From positions 1 to 18,077 of the forward strand of contig JAEHCY010000201.1 of the NCBI GenBank assembly GCA_016880695.1: a stretch of DNA of 18,077 nt, written 5' to 3'. Within the stretch, counting starts at the first letter, position 1. Each line of letters begins with the position of its first letter. The translations under genes and the position numbers were made by a program. A model generated the notes under the pieces. The model did no database searches. It had not been told where the DNA came from and worked only from the letters and a program-made list of their open reading frames with translations. This DNA is from Chromatiaceae bacterium (GTDB lineage Bacteria > Pseudomonadota > Gammaproteobacteria > Chromatiales > Chromatiaceae). Of this stretch, positions 7,709 through 14,869 are shown piece after piece.

Positions 7709-8836
7709 ATGCACCGCATCACCGTTGTCGGCTCCGGCTTCGCCGGGCTCACCGCCGTGCGCAGGCTCCGGGCCTCCGGGCAGGATCTCGCAATCACCCT
7801 GGTCAGCCCGCGGCCGGAGCTCATCTACTATCCCGGGCTGATCTGGGTTCCCTGCGGGCTGCGTACCGGGGAAGATCTGCGCATCCCATTGCAGGGATTC
7901 TTCCACCGCCAGCGGGTGACCCACCTCGCCGCCGAGGCGGTGGGTCTGGCGGATGAGGGGCGAACACTCCTGACCACCGCTGGCCCGCTGCCAAACGACG
8001 GGCTGATCATCGGTTCCGGCGGGCGATTCCTCAAGAAGCTACCGGGTATCGAGCATGCCATCACCCCCTGCGAAGGGATCCCCGCGGCAATTCAGATCCG
8101 CGATCGCCTGCGGGAGATGAGGGGCGGGAGCATTGCGCTCGGGTTCGCCGGCAATCCCAATGAGCCGAGCGCCATGCGCGGCGGACCCATGTTCGAGTTC
8201 CTCTTCGGCATCGACAACCAGCTTCGCCAGGAGAACCGGCGCGAGCGCTTCCGCCTGGTGTTCTTCTCGCCCGCCGAGCAACCCGGCAATCGTCTCGGGC
8301 CCAAGGCGGTCAAGGGGCTGCTCCGGGAGATGCAGCGGCGGGGCATCGAGACCCACCTGGGCCACAAGCTTAAGGGATTTACCGCCACCGAGGTGTTGAC
8401 CGAGGGTGGTAACTTTGCGGCCGACCTCATCCTGTTCATGCCCGGGATGACCGGGAATCTCTGGTTCGACAATACCCCACTGCCACGCTCCCCGGGGGGG
8501 TTGATCCAGGCCGATGCCCACTGCCGCGTGCCGGGGTTCGAGCGGGTGTACGTGGCGGGAGACTCTGGCAGCTTCCCCGGTCCCGAGTGGATGCCCAAGC
8601 AGGCCCACATGGCGGACCTCCAGGCCACCGCGGCGGCGGCGAATCTGCTCGCCGAGCTGGACGGCCGGGCACCCACCAAGACCTACCGGGTGGAGCTCGT
8701 GTGCATCGTCGACAGCAATCAATCGGGCATGCTGGTGGCCCGCAACCAGCGATACAGCCTGATCCTGCCTTCGCTCCGGCTGTTCCACTGGCTCAAGCGG
8801 GGTTTCGAGTGGTGGTATCTGCGCCCCTACCGCTGA
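7709..8836 (+). CDS. Sulfide:quinone oxidoreductase-like flavoprotein
   Basis: The 375-residue FAD-dependent disulfide oxidoreductase is of the SQR/flavocytochrome c sulfide dehydrogenase group. SQR oxidises sulfide to polysulfide at the membrane and passes electrons to quinone. Seen here: an N-terminal dinucleotide fold (GSGFAG, 8-13), a second FAD-contact segment VYVAGDSGSFP (280-290) and the PKQAHMA segment near 296-302. The C-terminal 20 or so residues are aromatic and basic, ending EWWYLRPYR, like the amphipathic anchor of SQRs. Cysteines are at 49, 121, 272 and 332. By position, C121 corresponds to the first and C332 to the third conserved SQR cysteine, but the middle one is missing: the segment before PMFEF reads AMRGG. 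It may therefore not be a standard SQR. AGGAGG lies 7 nt before the ATG. TATATT at 7675-7680 could be a -10 box, but I see no good -35. The gene converges on the TSUP gene. Confidence 0.8.
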   Translation: MHRITVVGSGFAGLTAVRRLRASGQDLAITLVSPRPELIYYPGLIWVPCGLRTGEDLRIPLQGFFHRQRVTHLAAEAVGLADEGRTLLTTAGPLPNDGLIIGSGGRFLKKLPGIEHAITPCEGIPAAIQIRDRLREMRGGSIALGFAGNPNEPSAMRGGPMFEFLFGIDNQLRQENRRERFRLVFFSPAEQPGNRLGPKAVKGLLREMQRRGIETHLGHKLKGFTATEVLTEGGNFAADLILFMPGMTGNLWFDNTPLPRSPGGLIQADAHCRVPGFERVYVAGDSGSFPGPEWMPKQAHMADLQATAAAANLLAELDGRAPTKTYRVELVCIVDSNQSGMLVARNQRYSLILPSLRLFHWLKRGFEWWYLRPYR

Positions 8837-8858
8837 TGGCCCGATTCGCTAACAGGGG

Positions 8859-9632
8859 CTAGCCGAACAGGAGCTTGACCGCGATCGCTAAGCTGATGAC
8901 CACCAGCAAGGGGCGCACTACCCGACCCCCGTGGCGTAGCACCAGATGGGAGCCGGTCCAGGCGCCGATCAACTGCCCCGACGCCATGACCAAACCGGTC
9001 TTCCAGGCGACATAACCACCCAGCACAACCCAACAGAGTGAGGCGATGTTGCTGGTGAAGTTGAGGAGCTTGGTGTGGGCGGTGGCCCGCCGCAGGTTAT
9101 AACCCAGGAGCAGGATGAAGGCCGCCGCGAAGAAGGTGCCGGTACCAGGGCCGAAAAAGCCGTCGTAGAACCCCACCGTGGTGCCGATGGTGAGGGCGAA
9201 GACGCCGTCACCGATACGCCGATGGCTGTCGACGTCCGCCACCCGCGGGGAGAACAGGAAATAGACGGCGGAGCCGGCCAAGAGGACCGGAATCACCCGC
9301 TGCAGCAGCTCCGGGTGCAGGTGCTGCACCAAGAGCGCCCCCGCGCTGGCCCCGAGGAAGGTGCAAGCGACGGCGAGGCGGCTGCGACGCAGATCGAGCG
9401 CCCCCTGGCGCAGGAAGGCGAAGGTGGCCGTGGAGCTCCCGAAGCTGGCCTGGAGCTTGTTGGTAGCCAGTGCCTCGACCGGTCCAAGTCCGGACCATAG
9501 CAGCGCCGGCACCGTCAGCAGACCTCCGCCGCCGGCGATGGCGTCGATCAGGCCAGCGAGGAGGGCAATAGCGAAGAGGATCGCGTCGAGCTCGGTCACG
9601 GAGTGCAGGGCGGGCCGACTTGAATTAACCAC
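8859..9632 (-). CDS. TauE/SafE (TSUP) family membrane exporter
   Basis: The predicted inner-membrane protein has up to 257 residues and 7-8 hydrophobic segments. TSUP proteins move sulfite, sulfoacetate, thiosulfate or related sulfur anions, and some members have other roles. The two internal repeats each carry the family glycine-rich motif: GLIDAIAGGGGLLTVPALL near residues 27-45 and GFYDGFFGPGTGTFF near 154-168. The ATNKLQ segment after the first motif is also typical of the YfcA branch. The longest start is a GTG at 9630-9632; a second GTG at 9597-9599 gives a 246-residue protein starting closer to the first helix. Neither has a strong ribosome binding site, so the start is uncertain. The gene ends 22 bp from the SQR-like gene, tail to tail, with no clear hairpin between them. 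A sulfur-anion substrate is inferred from family and neighbour. Confidence 0.85.
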   Translation of the reverse strand: MVNSSRPALHSVTELDAILFAIALLAGLIDAIAGGGGLLTVPALLWSGLGPVEALATNKLQASFGSSTATFAFLRQGALDLRRSRLAVACTFLGASAGALLVQHLHPELLQRVIPVLLAGSAVYFLFSPRVADVDSHRRIGDGVFALTIGTTVGFYDGFFGPGTGTFFAAAFILLLGYNLRRATAHTKLLNFTSNIASLCWVVLGGYVAWKTGLVMASGQLIGAWTGSHLVLRHGGRVVRPLLVVISLAIAVKLLFG

Positions 9633-9688
9633 GCGGGGTGCCTAGTTTAGCGCCATCCCGCAATCCCGTAAGCAGGTTTCCCGCCACC

Positions 9689-10624
9689 ATGCATGCCCTT
9701 TCGGTTCGAGCGCTGCGAAAAACCTATCGCAATGGGCTCGAGGCCCTCCGCGGGGTGGACCTGGCGGTGGAGGAGGGGGATTTTTTTGCCCTGCTCGGAC
9801 CGAACGGGGCGGGAAAGTCCACCCTGATCGGTATCATCTGCTCGCTCATCAACAAGACCCATGGCCAGGTACGGGTGTTTGGCCAGGATCTCGATCGCGC
9901 GCCCGAGGCGGTGAAGGCCTCGATTGGCCTGGTGCCCCAGGAGTTCAATTTCAACCTGTTCCTGCCGCCGATGGAGATCCTGATCAATCAAGCGGGGTAT
10001 TACGGGATTGCGCGCCGGGCGGTGCAACCCTGGGCGGAGGAGCTCCTGCACCGCCTGGAGCTCTGGTCCAAGCGCGACGAAGAGGCACGCAAGCTCTCGG
10101 GCGGGATGAAGCGCAGGCTGATGATCGCCCGGTCCCTGGTGCATCGTCCCAGGCTCCTGATTCTGGACGAGCCCACGGCCGGGGTGGACATCGAGATCCG
10201 CCGGGCGGTGTGGTCGTTCCTGCGGGATCTCAACCGTCAGGGCACCACCATCATCCTCACCACCCATTATTTGGAGGAGGCGGAGAGCCTTTGTCGCCAC
10301 ATCGCCATCATCCATCAGGGGCAGATCGTGGAGCAGGCCGCCACCCGCACCCTGATCGATCGGCTAGCCATCGAGACCTTCGTGCTGAACCTTCGTGGCG
10401 ACCTCGCCGAGGTGCCGGAGCTTGGCGGGTTCGTGCTCGAGCACCTCGACAGCTCCACCCTCGAGGTATCGGTGACCCGGGAGCAGACCATCAATGGGCT
10501 GTTCGAGGCCCTGTCGCGTAACGGTGTGGAGGTCTTGAGCCTGCGCAACAAGCAGAACCGCCTCGAGCAGCTCTTCCTCAGCCTGGTGGACCGGGGTGGC
10601 CTGGCCGAGGAGCCCCGTCGGTGA
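9689..10624 (+). CDS. yadG: ABC transporter ATP-binding protein, YadG-like
   Basis: This 311-residue protein is the ATPase subunit of an ABC-2 exporter. All nucleotide-binding motifs are present: Walker A GPNGAGKST (37-45), Q-loop glutamine near 84 (VPQEF), signature LSGGM (136-140), Walker B LLILDEP (156-162) and the H-loop histidine at 193 (TTHYLEEAE). The length and the C-terminal extension after residue 230 match E. coli YadG, whose physiological substrate is not established. The frame is open upstream, but the ATG at 9689 gives the usual MHALSVRALRKTY start. An AGCAGG sequence is 12 nt upstream, a rather long spacing. The stop overlaps the permease start (GTGA), so the two form an operon. 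It is transcribed divergently from the TSUP gene across a 56-bp gap with no clear promoter. Confidence 0.92.
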   Translation: MHALSVRALRKTYRNGLEALRGVDLAVEEGDFFALLGPNGAGKSTLIGIICSLINKTHGQVRVFGQDLDRAPEAVKASIGLVPQEFNFNLFLPPMEILINQAGYYGIARRAVQPWAEELLHRLELWSKRDEEARKLSGGMKRRLMIARSLVHRPRLLILDEPTAGVDIEIRRAVWSFLRDLNRQGTTIILTTHYLEEAESLCRHIAIIHQGQIVEQAATRTLIDRLAIETFVLNLRGDLAEVPELGGFVLEHLDSSTLEVSVTREQTINGLFEALSRNGVEVLSLRNKQNRLEQLFLSLVDRGGLAEEPRR

Positions 10625-11397
10625 CCCGCTGGCAGCGCAATGCGGTGGCCTTTCGCACCATATTTGCCAAGGAGGTGCTGCGCTTTCTGCGCATCTGGGT
10701 ACAGACCATCCTGCCCTCCGCAGTGACCACCGCGCTCTACTTCATCATCTTCGGCCACCTGATCGGCGAGCGCATCGGCCCCATGGATGGTTTCGCCTAT
10801 CGCGATTTCATCGTGCCGGGACTGCTCCTGATGTCGGTGATCACCAATGCCTACGCGAATGTGGTCTCGTCGTTCTACAGCAGCAAGTTCTCGCACTATG
10901 TGGAGGAGTTGTTGATTGCCCCCCTGCCCAACTGGGTGATCCTGGCGGGCTACGTAGCCGGCGGAGTGGCGCGAGGCACGGTGGTTGGGGTGGTGGTGAC
11001 CGCTGTGGCGATGGTCTTCAGCGACTTGCAGGTGCAGAGCTACGGGGTGACGTTGCTGGTGTTTGTGCTCACCGCGGTGCTGTTCGCCCTGGGAGGGTTC
11101 ATCAACGCGGTCTATGCCAACAGCTTCGATGACATCTCCATCGTTCCCACCTTCGTGCTGACCCCGCTGACCTACCTGGGTGGGGTATTCTATTCGATTC
11201 ACCTTTTGCCCCCCCTCTGGCAGCAGGTATCATTGGCGAACCCGATCCTCTACATGGTAAATGCCTTTCGCTTCGGCATCCTCGGTGTGTCCGACATCCC
11301 TGTGGCGGTCGCCTTTGGCATCATCCTGTTGTTGATTCTGGCCTTAACCTTGTTTAGTCTGCGGTTGCTCCGGCGTGGCGTTGGCATCAAGACCTGA
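10621..11397 (+). CDS. yadH: ABC-2 type permease, YadH-like
   Basis: The 258-residue membrane subunit has about six hydrophobic segments and belongs to the ABC-2 permease family. The conserved ABC-2 segment LTYLGGVFYSIHLLPPLWQ is near residues 181-199, followed by NPILYMVNAFRFG. It pairs with the ATPase immediately upstream; the GTG start lies within the ATPase stop codon (GTGA), implying translational coupling. Substrate is unknown: this family exports drugs, polysaccharides or lipids, and E. coli YadGH is uncharacterised. The TAG-free C-terminus RRGVGIKT is short, as in YadH. A 176-bp non-coding stretch follows before mrcB. Confidence 0.92.
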   Translation: MTRWQRNAVAFRTIFAKEVLRFLRIWVQTILPSAVTTALYFIIFGHLIGERIGPMDGFAYRDFIVPGLLLMSVITNAYANVVSSFYSSKFSHYVEELLIAPLPNWVILAGYVAGGVARGTVVGVVVTAVAMVFSDLQVQSYGVTLLVFVLTAVLFALGGFINAVYANSFDDISIVPTFVLTPLTYLGGVFYSIHLLPPLWQQVSLANPILYMVNAFRFGILGVSDIPVAVAFGIILLLILALTLFSLRLLRRGVGIKT

Positions 11398-11573
11398 TTG
11401 GGCTTGTCTTGAGTCCGACGAGGTGGGAATATTCACCAGTTCCGCGGAATAGGTGATGTAGATCACAAATCTCTGTGGTTGCCCCCTTCCTTGTGGTCAC
11501 CAGACCGCTGCGTGTCTGCGGTTTGTCCCTCTATGTTCATAACCTTAGCCCCGAGCGCCGAGAGCCCCACACC
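11398..11573. other. Intergenic region between yadH and mrcB
   Basis: This 176-bp stretch holds the CRP/FNR-like palindrome and, at 11427-11434, the self-complementary GAATATTC. The mrcB frame stays open back to a GTG at 11475, so part of this region could be coding if an earlier start is used. No intrinsic terminator for yadH is evident. Confidence 0.4.
11451..11470. promoter_or_regulatory. CRP/FNR-like palindrome upstream of mrcB
   Basis: GTGATgtagATCAC at 11453-11466 is a perfect 5-bp inverted repeat around four bases. Read on the minus strand it is TGTGATCTACATCACC, which matches the E. coli CRP consensus TGTGATCTAGATCACA at 14 of 16 positions. The core TGAT-N4-ATCA is also the FNR core. 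It sits between yadH and mrcB, about 115 bp before the likely mrcB start. No good -10/-35 pair was found at a fixed distance, so the regulated promoter is not identified. Confidence 0.4.
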
Positions 11574-14045
11574 GTGCCAGCCTCCAGTTCTTCCCGACCC
11601 ACCACCCGCGACACCGAAGGCAGCCCGCCCAAGCGCCCGAATCGTCCCTTTCGACGCCTGTTCTGGAGGCTGTTCACCGCGTCCCTGGTGGTGCTGATCG
11701 CGCTCGGGCTAGCGGGCATTCTCTATGTCATCCACCTCGACGGGGTAGTACGGCAGAAATTCGAGGGCAAACGTTGGGCGTTGCCCGCGCGGGTCTATGC
11801 CCGTCCCCTCGAACTCTGGGTTGGCCGGCCGTTGCTGGCCGACGAGCTGGAGCGCGAGCTGCAGCGTCTGGCCTACACCAAGGTCGCGCAGCCCGACCGG
11901 CCCGCGAGCTATGCGCGGGACAAGGGCACTTTTCTGGTCAAGACCCGCTCCTTCGAGTTCTGGGACGGGCGGGAGCCGGCCCGCTACCTGGATATCGCGA
12001 TCCAGGGCGATGCCATCACCCGGCTGCGCGAGGTCAAGGGGGATGAGCTGGCCCTGGCGCGTCTGGATGCGCCCCTGATTGCGAGCATCTATCCCGCCCA
12101 TCATGAGGATCGGATCCTGGTTCAGCGCGGGGACTTGCCCGATCTGCTGGTCCGCACCCTGATGGCGGTGGAGGACAAAAACTTCTTCGACCATCATGGC
12201 GTCGATCCCAAGGCGATCCTCCGCGCCTCCTGGCGCAACTTCCGGGCTGGGGCGGTGGTCGAGGGGGGCAGCACCTTGACCCAGCAACTGGTCAAGAATT
12301 TCTACCTCACCCAGGAGCGCTCCCTGCAGCGCAAGCTCAACGAGGCGGCCATGGCCCTGGCGCTGGACTGGCGCTTTGAAAAGGACGACATCCTCACCGC
12401 CTATGTCAACGAGATCTACCTGGGCCAGGACGGCCAGCGGGCGATTCACGGTTTCGGTCTTGCCAGCCAGTTCTTCTTCAACCGCCCACTGCAGGATTTG
12501 GGTGCGGCCGAGATTGCCACCCTGGTGGGGCTGATCAAGGGTCCGTCGCTCTACAATCCCCGGCGAAGTCCAGAGCGTGCGTTGCAGCGGCGCAACCTGG
12601 TGATTGATGTGCTGGCGGAGAACGCGGTCATTAGCCCGGAGCAGGCCGCGGAGGCGAGGGCGCGCCCCCTGGGGGTGAGTGAACGGGGAGGGCGCCCCAC
12701 CGGGGACTATCCCGCCTTCATGGATCTGGTCCGGCGCCAGCTCAATCGGGACTACCGCGAAGAAGATCTGCGCTCCGAGGGGCTGAGGGTTTTTACCACC
12801 CTTGATCCGATGCTGCAGGATCAAACCGAAGGGGTGGTCGAGCGCGGGCTCGAGCGCGTGGAGAAGCGTAACGGTTTGTCCAAAGGCAAGCTCGAGGCCG
12901 CTGTCGTGATCTCCTCCGCTACCGATGGGGAGGTGCTGGCCCTGGTCGGTGGACGCCGAAGCGAATACGCAGGCTTCAATCGGGCGCTGGACGCGCGCCG
13001 TTCCATCGGTTCCCTGGTCAAGCCGGCGGTCTATCTGGCCGCTTTGGCGGACCCCACGCAATACAGCCTGGTCAGCCGATTGCGCGACGAGCCGGTCAGT
13101 CTCGATATTCCCGGCTCCAAGCGTTGGGAGCCAAAGAACTACGACGGTAAAACCCATGGCCGCGTGCCACTCTACGAGGCCCTGGCGCGTTCCTACAACC
13201 TGGCCACGGTGAATCTCGGCCTCAGTGTGGGTGTCGCGCGGGTGGCCAAGCTGCTCGAGGACCTGGGGGCAGGCGGTCCGGTGAAGCCGGTACCGGCACT
13301 GTTGCTGGGGGCCACCTCGCTGGCGCCGGTCGATGTGGCCCAGATCTACCAGACCATCGCCAGCAGCGGGTTCCGTACCCCCCTGCGGGCGATTCGCGAT
13401 GTGCTCGACGCGCAAGGGCGGCCGCTCGCCCGCTATCCGCTCACCGTGCAGCCGGTCGTCTCCCCGGAGGCGACTTACATCCTGCAGTGGGCGATGCAGC
13501 AGGTGGTGGAGCAGGGAACGGGCAAGCCGCTCAAGGCGATCCTGCCAAAGGACCTCAAGGTTGCGGGCAAAACCGGTACCACCGATGAGCTGCGCGATAG
13601 TTGGTTTGCCGGCTTCAGCGCCGACAAGGTGGCGGTGGTCTGGGTCGGGCGTGACGACAACCAGTCTGCGCACCTCAGTGGGGCAGCCGGTGCGCTGCCG
13701 CTGTGGGGTGATATCATGGTCCAGAGCCGCAGTCAGTCATTGGCGCTACTGCCCATTGAGGAGGTCGAGGAGGTTCGCGTCGACGTGGCCTCGGGACTGC
13801 TGGCGGAGGGCGCTTGCCAGAGGGCGCGCCTGGTGCCGTTCGTCAAGGGCACCGCTCCGTCCCGGCGCTCGAATTGCGGGGCCGAGCCGGTCGTCGACCG
13901 CTCGGATTGGCCACCCTCGGCGCCGCAAGCGGTGGAGAAGGCCAAGGCTGAAGAGCCCCCGGCCCAAGCGGCGGCCGCGGCCCCCGCGCAAGACGAGTCA
14001 GGCAACCCTGTTTCCAAGTTCTTTCGGAGTATCTTCAAGCGGTGA
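11574..14045 (+). CDS. mrcB: Penicillin-binding protein 1b (bifunctional peptidoglycan synthase)
   Basis: This class A PBP polymerises glycan strands and crosslinks peptides in the periplasm. The protein has 823 residues from the GTG at 11574. A short basic cytoplasmic tail precedes one membrane helix (about 28-50). A UB2H-like domain (about 65-150) follows; it is the mark of PBP1b and the docking site for its lipoprotein activator. The GT51 domain has the catalytic glutamate at 200 (EDKNFFDHHG) and the GGSTLTQQL segment. The transpeptidase has the active serine at 480 (SLVK), SYN at 540-542 and KTG at 666-668. An Ala/Pro-rich tail ends the protein. The frame is open to a GTG at 11475, but that extension is not PBP-like, so 11574 is preferred without a strong ribosome binding site. 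The downstream lipoprotein gene overlaps the stop (GTGA). Confidence 0.94.
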   Translation: MPASSSSRPTTRDTEGSPPKRPNRPFRRLFWRLFTASLVVLIALGLAGILYVIHLDGVVRQKFEGKRWALPARVYARPLELWVGRPLLADELERELQRLAYTKVAQPDRPASYARDKGTFLVKTRSFEFWDGREPARYLDIAIQGDAITRLREVKGDELALARLDAPLIASIYPAHHEDRILVQRGDLPDLLVRTLMAVEDKNFFDHHGVDPKAILRASWRNFRAGAVVEGGSTLTQQLVKNFYLTQERSLQRKLNEAAMALALDWRFEKDDILTAYVNEIYLGQDGQRAIHGFGLASQFFFNRPLQDLGAAEIATLVGLIKGPSLYNPRRSPERALQRRNLVIDVLAENAVISPEQAAEARARPLGVSERGGRPTGDYPAFMDLVRRQLNRDYREEDLRSEGLRVFTTLDPMLQDQTEGVVERGLERVEKRNGLSKGKLEAAVVISSATDGEVLALVGGRRSEYAGFNRALDARRSIGSLVKPAVYLAALADPTQYSLVSRLRDEPVSLDIPGSKRWEPKNYDGKTHGRVPLYEALARSYNLATVNLGLSVGVARVAKLLEDLGAGGPVKPVPALLLGATSLAPVDVAQIYQTIASSGFRTPLRAIRDVLDAQGRPLARYPLTVQPVVSPEATYILQWAMQQVVEQGTGKPLKAILPKDLKVAGKTGTTDELRDSWFAGFSADKVAVVWVGRDDNQSAHLSGAAGALPLWGDIMVQSRSQSLALLPIEEVEEVRVDVASGLLAEGACQRARLVPFVKGTAPSRRSNCGAEPVVDRSDWPPSAPQAVEKAKAEEPPAQAAAAAPAQDESGNPVSKFFRSIFKR

Positions 14046-14836
14046 CACCTAAATTTCTGCTGATGGCCGTTGCGGTCCTGTACCTGACCGGATGCTCGCT
14101 GGTCCCCCAGCGCGAGAAGCCGGCGCCGGTGGTGAAAGCGGGCGACGCTCCCGCGGCAGGGCAACAGCGGCCATCGGCCCAGCCTGGCGGTCCGGCGGTC
14201 GTGGTGCAGGAGGCGCCGCCTGCTCGCGGCGTAGAGATCCATCCCTATACCCCCCCGCCACCGGGTCCGGTATTGCCCCCGAGTCTGCCCGTGGGGGGGG
14301 AAACCCAGCCCCCGGCGGCGGCAGTTCCCCCGCCACCGCCCAGCTCCGCGGCGGTGCCGCCTCCGCCGCCAGCCCCGGTATCGGTACCTCCGCCACCCCC
14401 GCCACCCCCTGCACCGGTGCCTGGCCCCGCGGTGGAACGCCCGGTCCCTGCGGGGTCGTCGAACGGCTTCGAAACGCAAACCGCCTATGTGCCGCCAGCC
14501 CCGGCAAAGCCTGGCGTGAGTGTCCCCGCGGAAACCCTGCTTAAGGATGCGGAACGCCAGAACCAGGAGCGGGACTATAGCGCCGCGGCTGCCACCTTGG
14601 AGCGGGCCCTGCGGATCGAGCCGCGCAATGCCTACCTGTGGAATCGGCTCGCCCACGTCCGCCTCAATCAGGGCCAGCACAACCTTGCCGGCAATCTAGC
14701 AGACCGCTCCAATGCCCTCTCCAAGGAGGCGTCGCTCAAGCAGGATAACTGGGGTGTCATTGCCGCTGCCCGCCGCCAGAGCGGCGACGCGGCCGGTGCC
14801 GCCGAGGCCGAGCGCAAGGCCCGCGGCGGGAGCTGA
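14042..14836 (+). CDS. Proline-rich TPR lipoprotein, candidate PBP1b activator LpoP
   Basis: The 264-residue predicted outer-membrane lipoprotein has the lipobox LTGC with cysteine 18, and serine at +2, so no inner-membrane retention signal. Residues 19-160 are a disordered Pro/Ala-rich linker with several runs of 5-8 prolines (96-123). Residues about 164-262 form two to three TPR-like helical repeats (ETLLKDAERQNQERDYS, then NRLAHVRLNQGQHN, then DNWGVIAAARRQSGD). In Pseudomonas aeruginosa the TPR lipoprotein LpoP, encoded with PBP1b, activates that synthase in place of the unrelated E. coli LpoB. Position, lipidation, linker and TPR all fit an LpoP counterpart here: the linker would let the TPR domain cross the periplasm and reach the UB2H domain. 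Its GTG start overlaps the mrcB stop. The activator role is inferred, not shown. Confidence 0.82.
   Translation: MTPKFLLMAVAVLYLTGCSLVPQREKPAPVVKAGDAPAAGQQRPSAQPGGPAVVVQEAPPARGVEIHPYTPPPPGPVLPPSLPVGGETQPPAAAVPPPPPSSAAVPPPPPAPVSVPPPPPPPPAPVPGPAVERPVPAGSSNGFETQTAYVPPAPAKPGVSVPAETLLKDAERQNQERDYSAAAATLERALRIEPRNAYLWNRLAHVRLNQGQHNLAGNLADRSNALSKEASLKQDNWGVIAAARRQSGDAAGAAEAERKARGGS
14246..14419 (+). repeat. Proline-codon-rich low-complexity stretch
   Basis: This segment of the lipoprotein gene is dominated by CCN codons, mostly CCG, CCC and CCA, in runs such as CCGCCACCGCC and CCACCCCCGCCACCCCC. It encodes residues 69-126 of the linker. Mixed proline codons suggest selection on the protein rather than recent slippage, although the C-runs and near-repeats could change length by slippage. 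Confidence 0.65.
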
Positions 14837-14869
14837 GCGGGTAGCCGGGTCCGCGGTGGGTTGCCGCGA

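Noticed and set aside
8837..8858. Bidirectional terminator between the SQR-like and TSUP genes
   Set aside because: Only a 4-bp GCCC/GGGC pairing is visible, without a T-run.
11709..13673. 654-codon open frame on the minus strand
   Set aside because: It is fully antisense to mrcB, which has all PBP1b motifs. The long frame is a product of high GC and codon bias; its product is His/Gln/Gly-rich with no domain.
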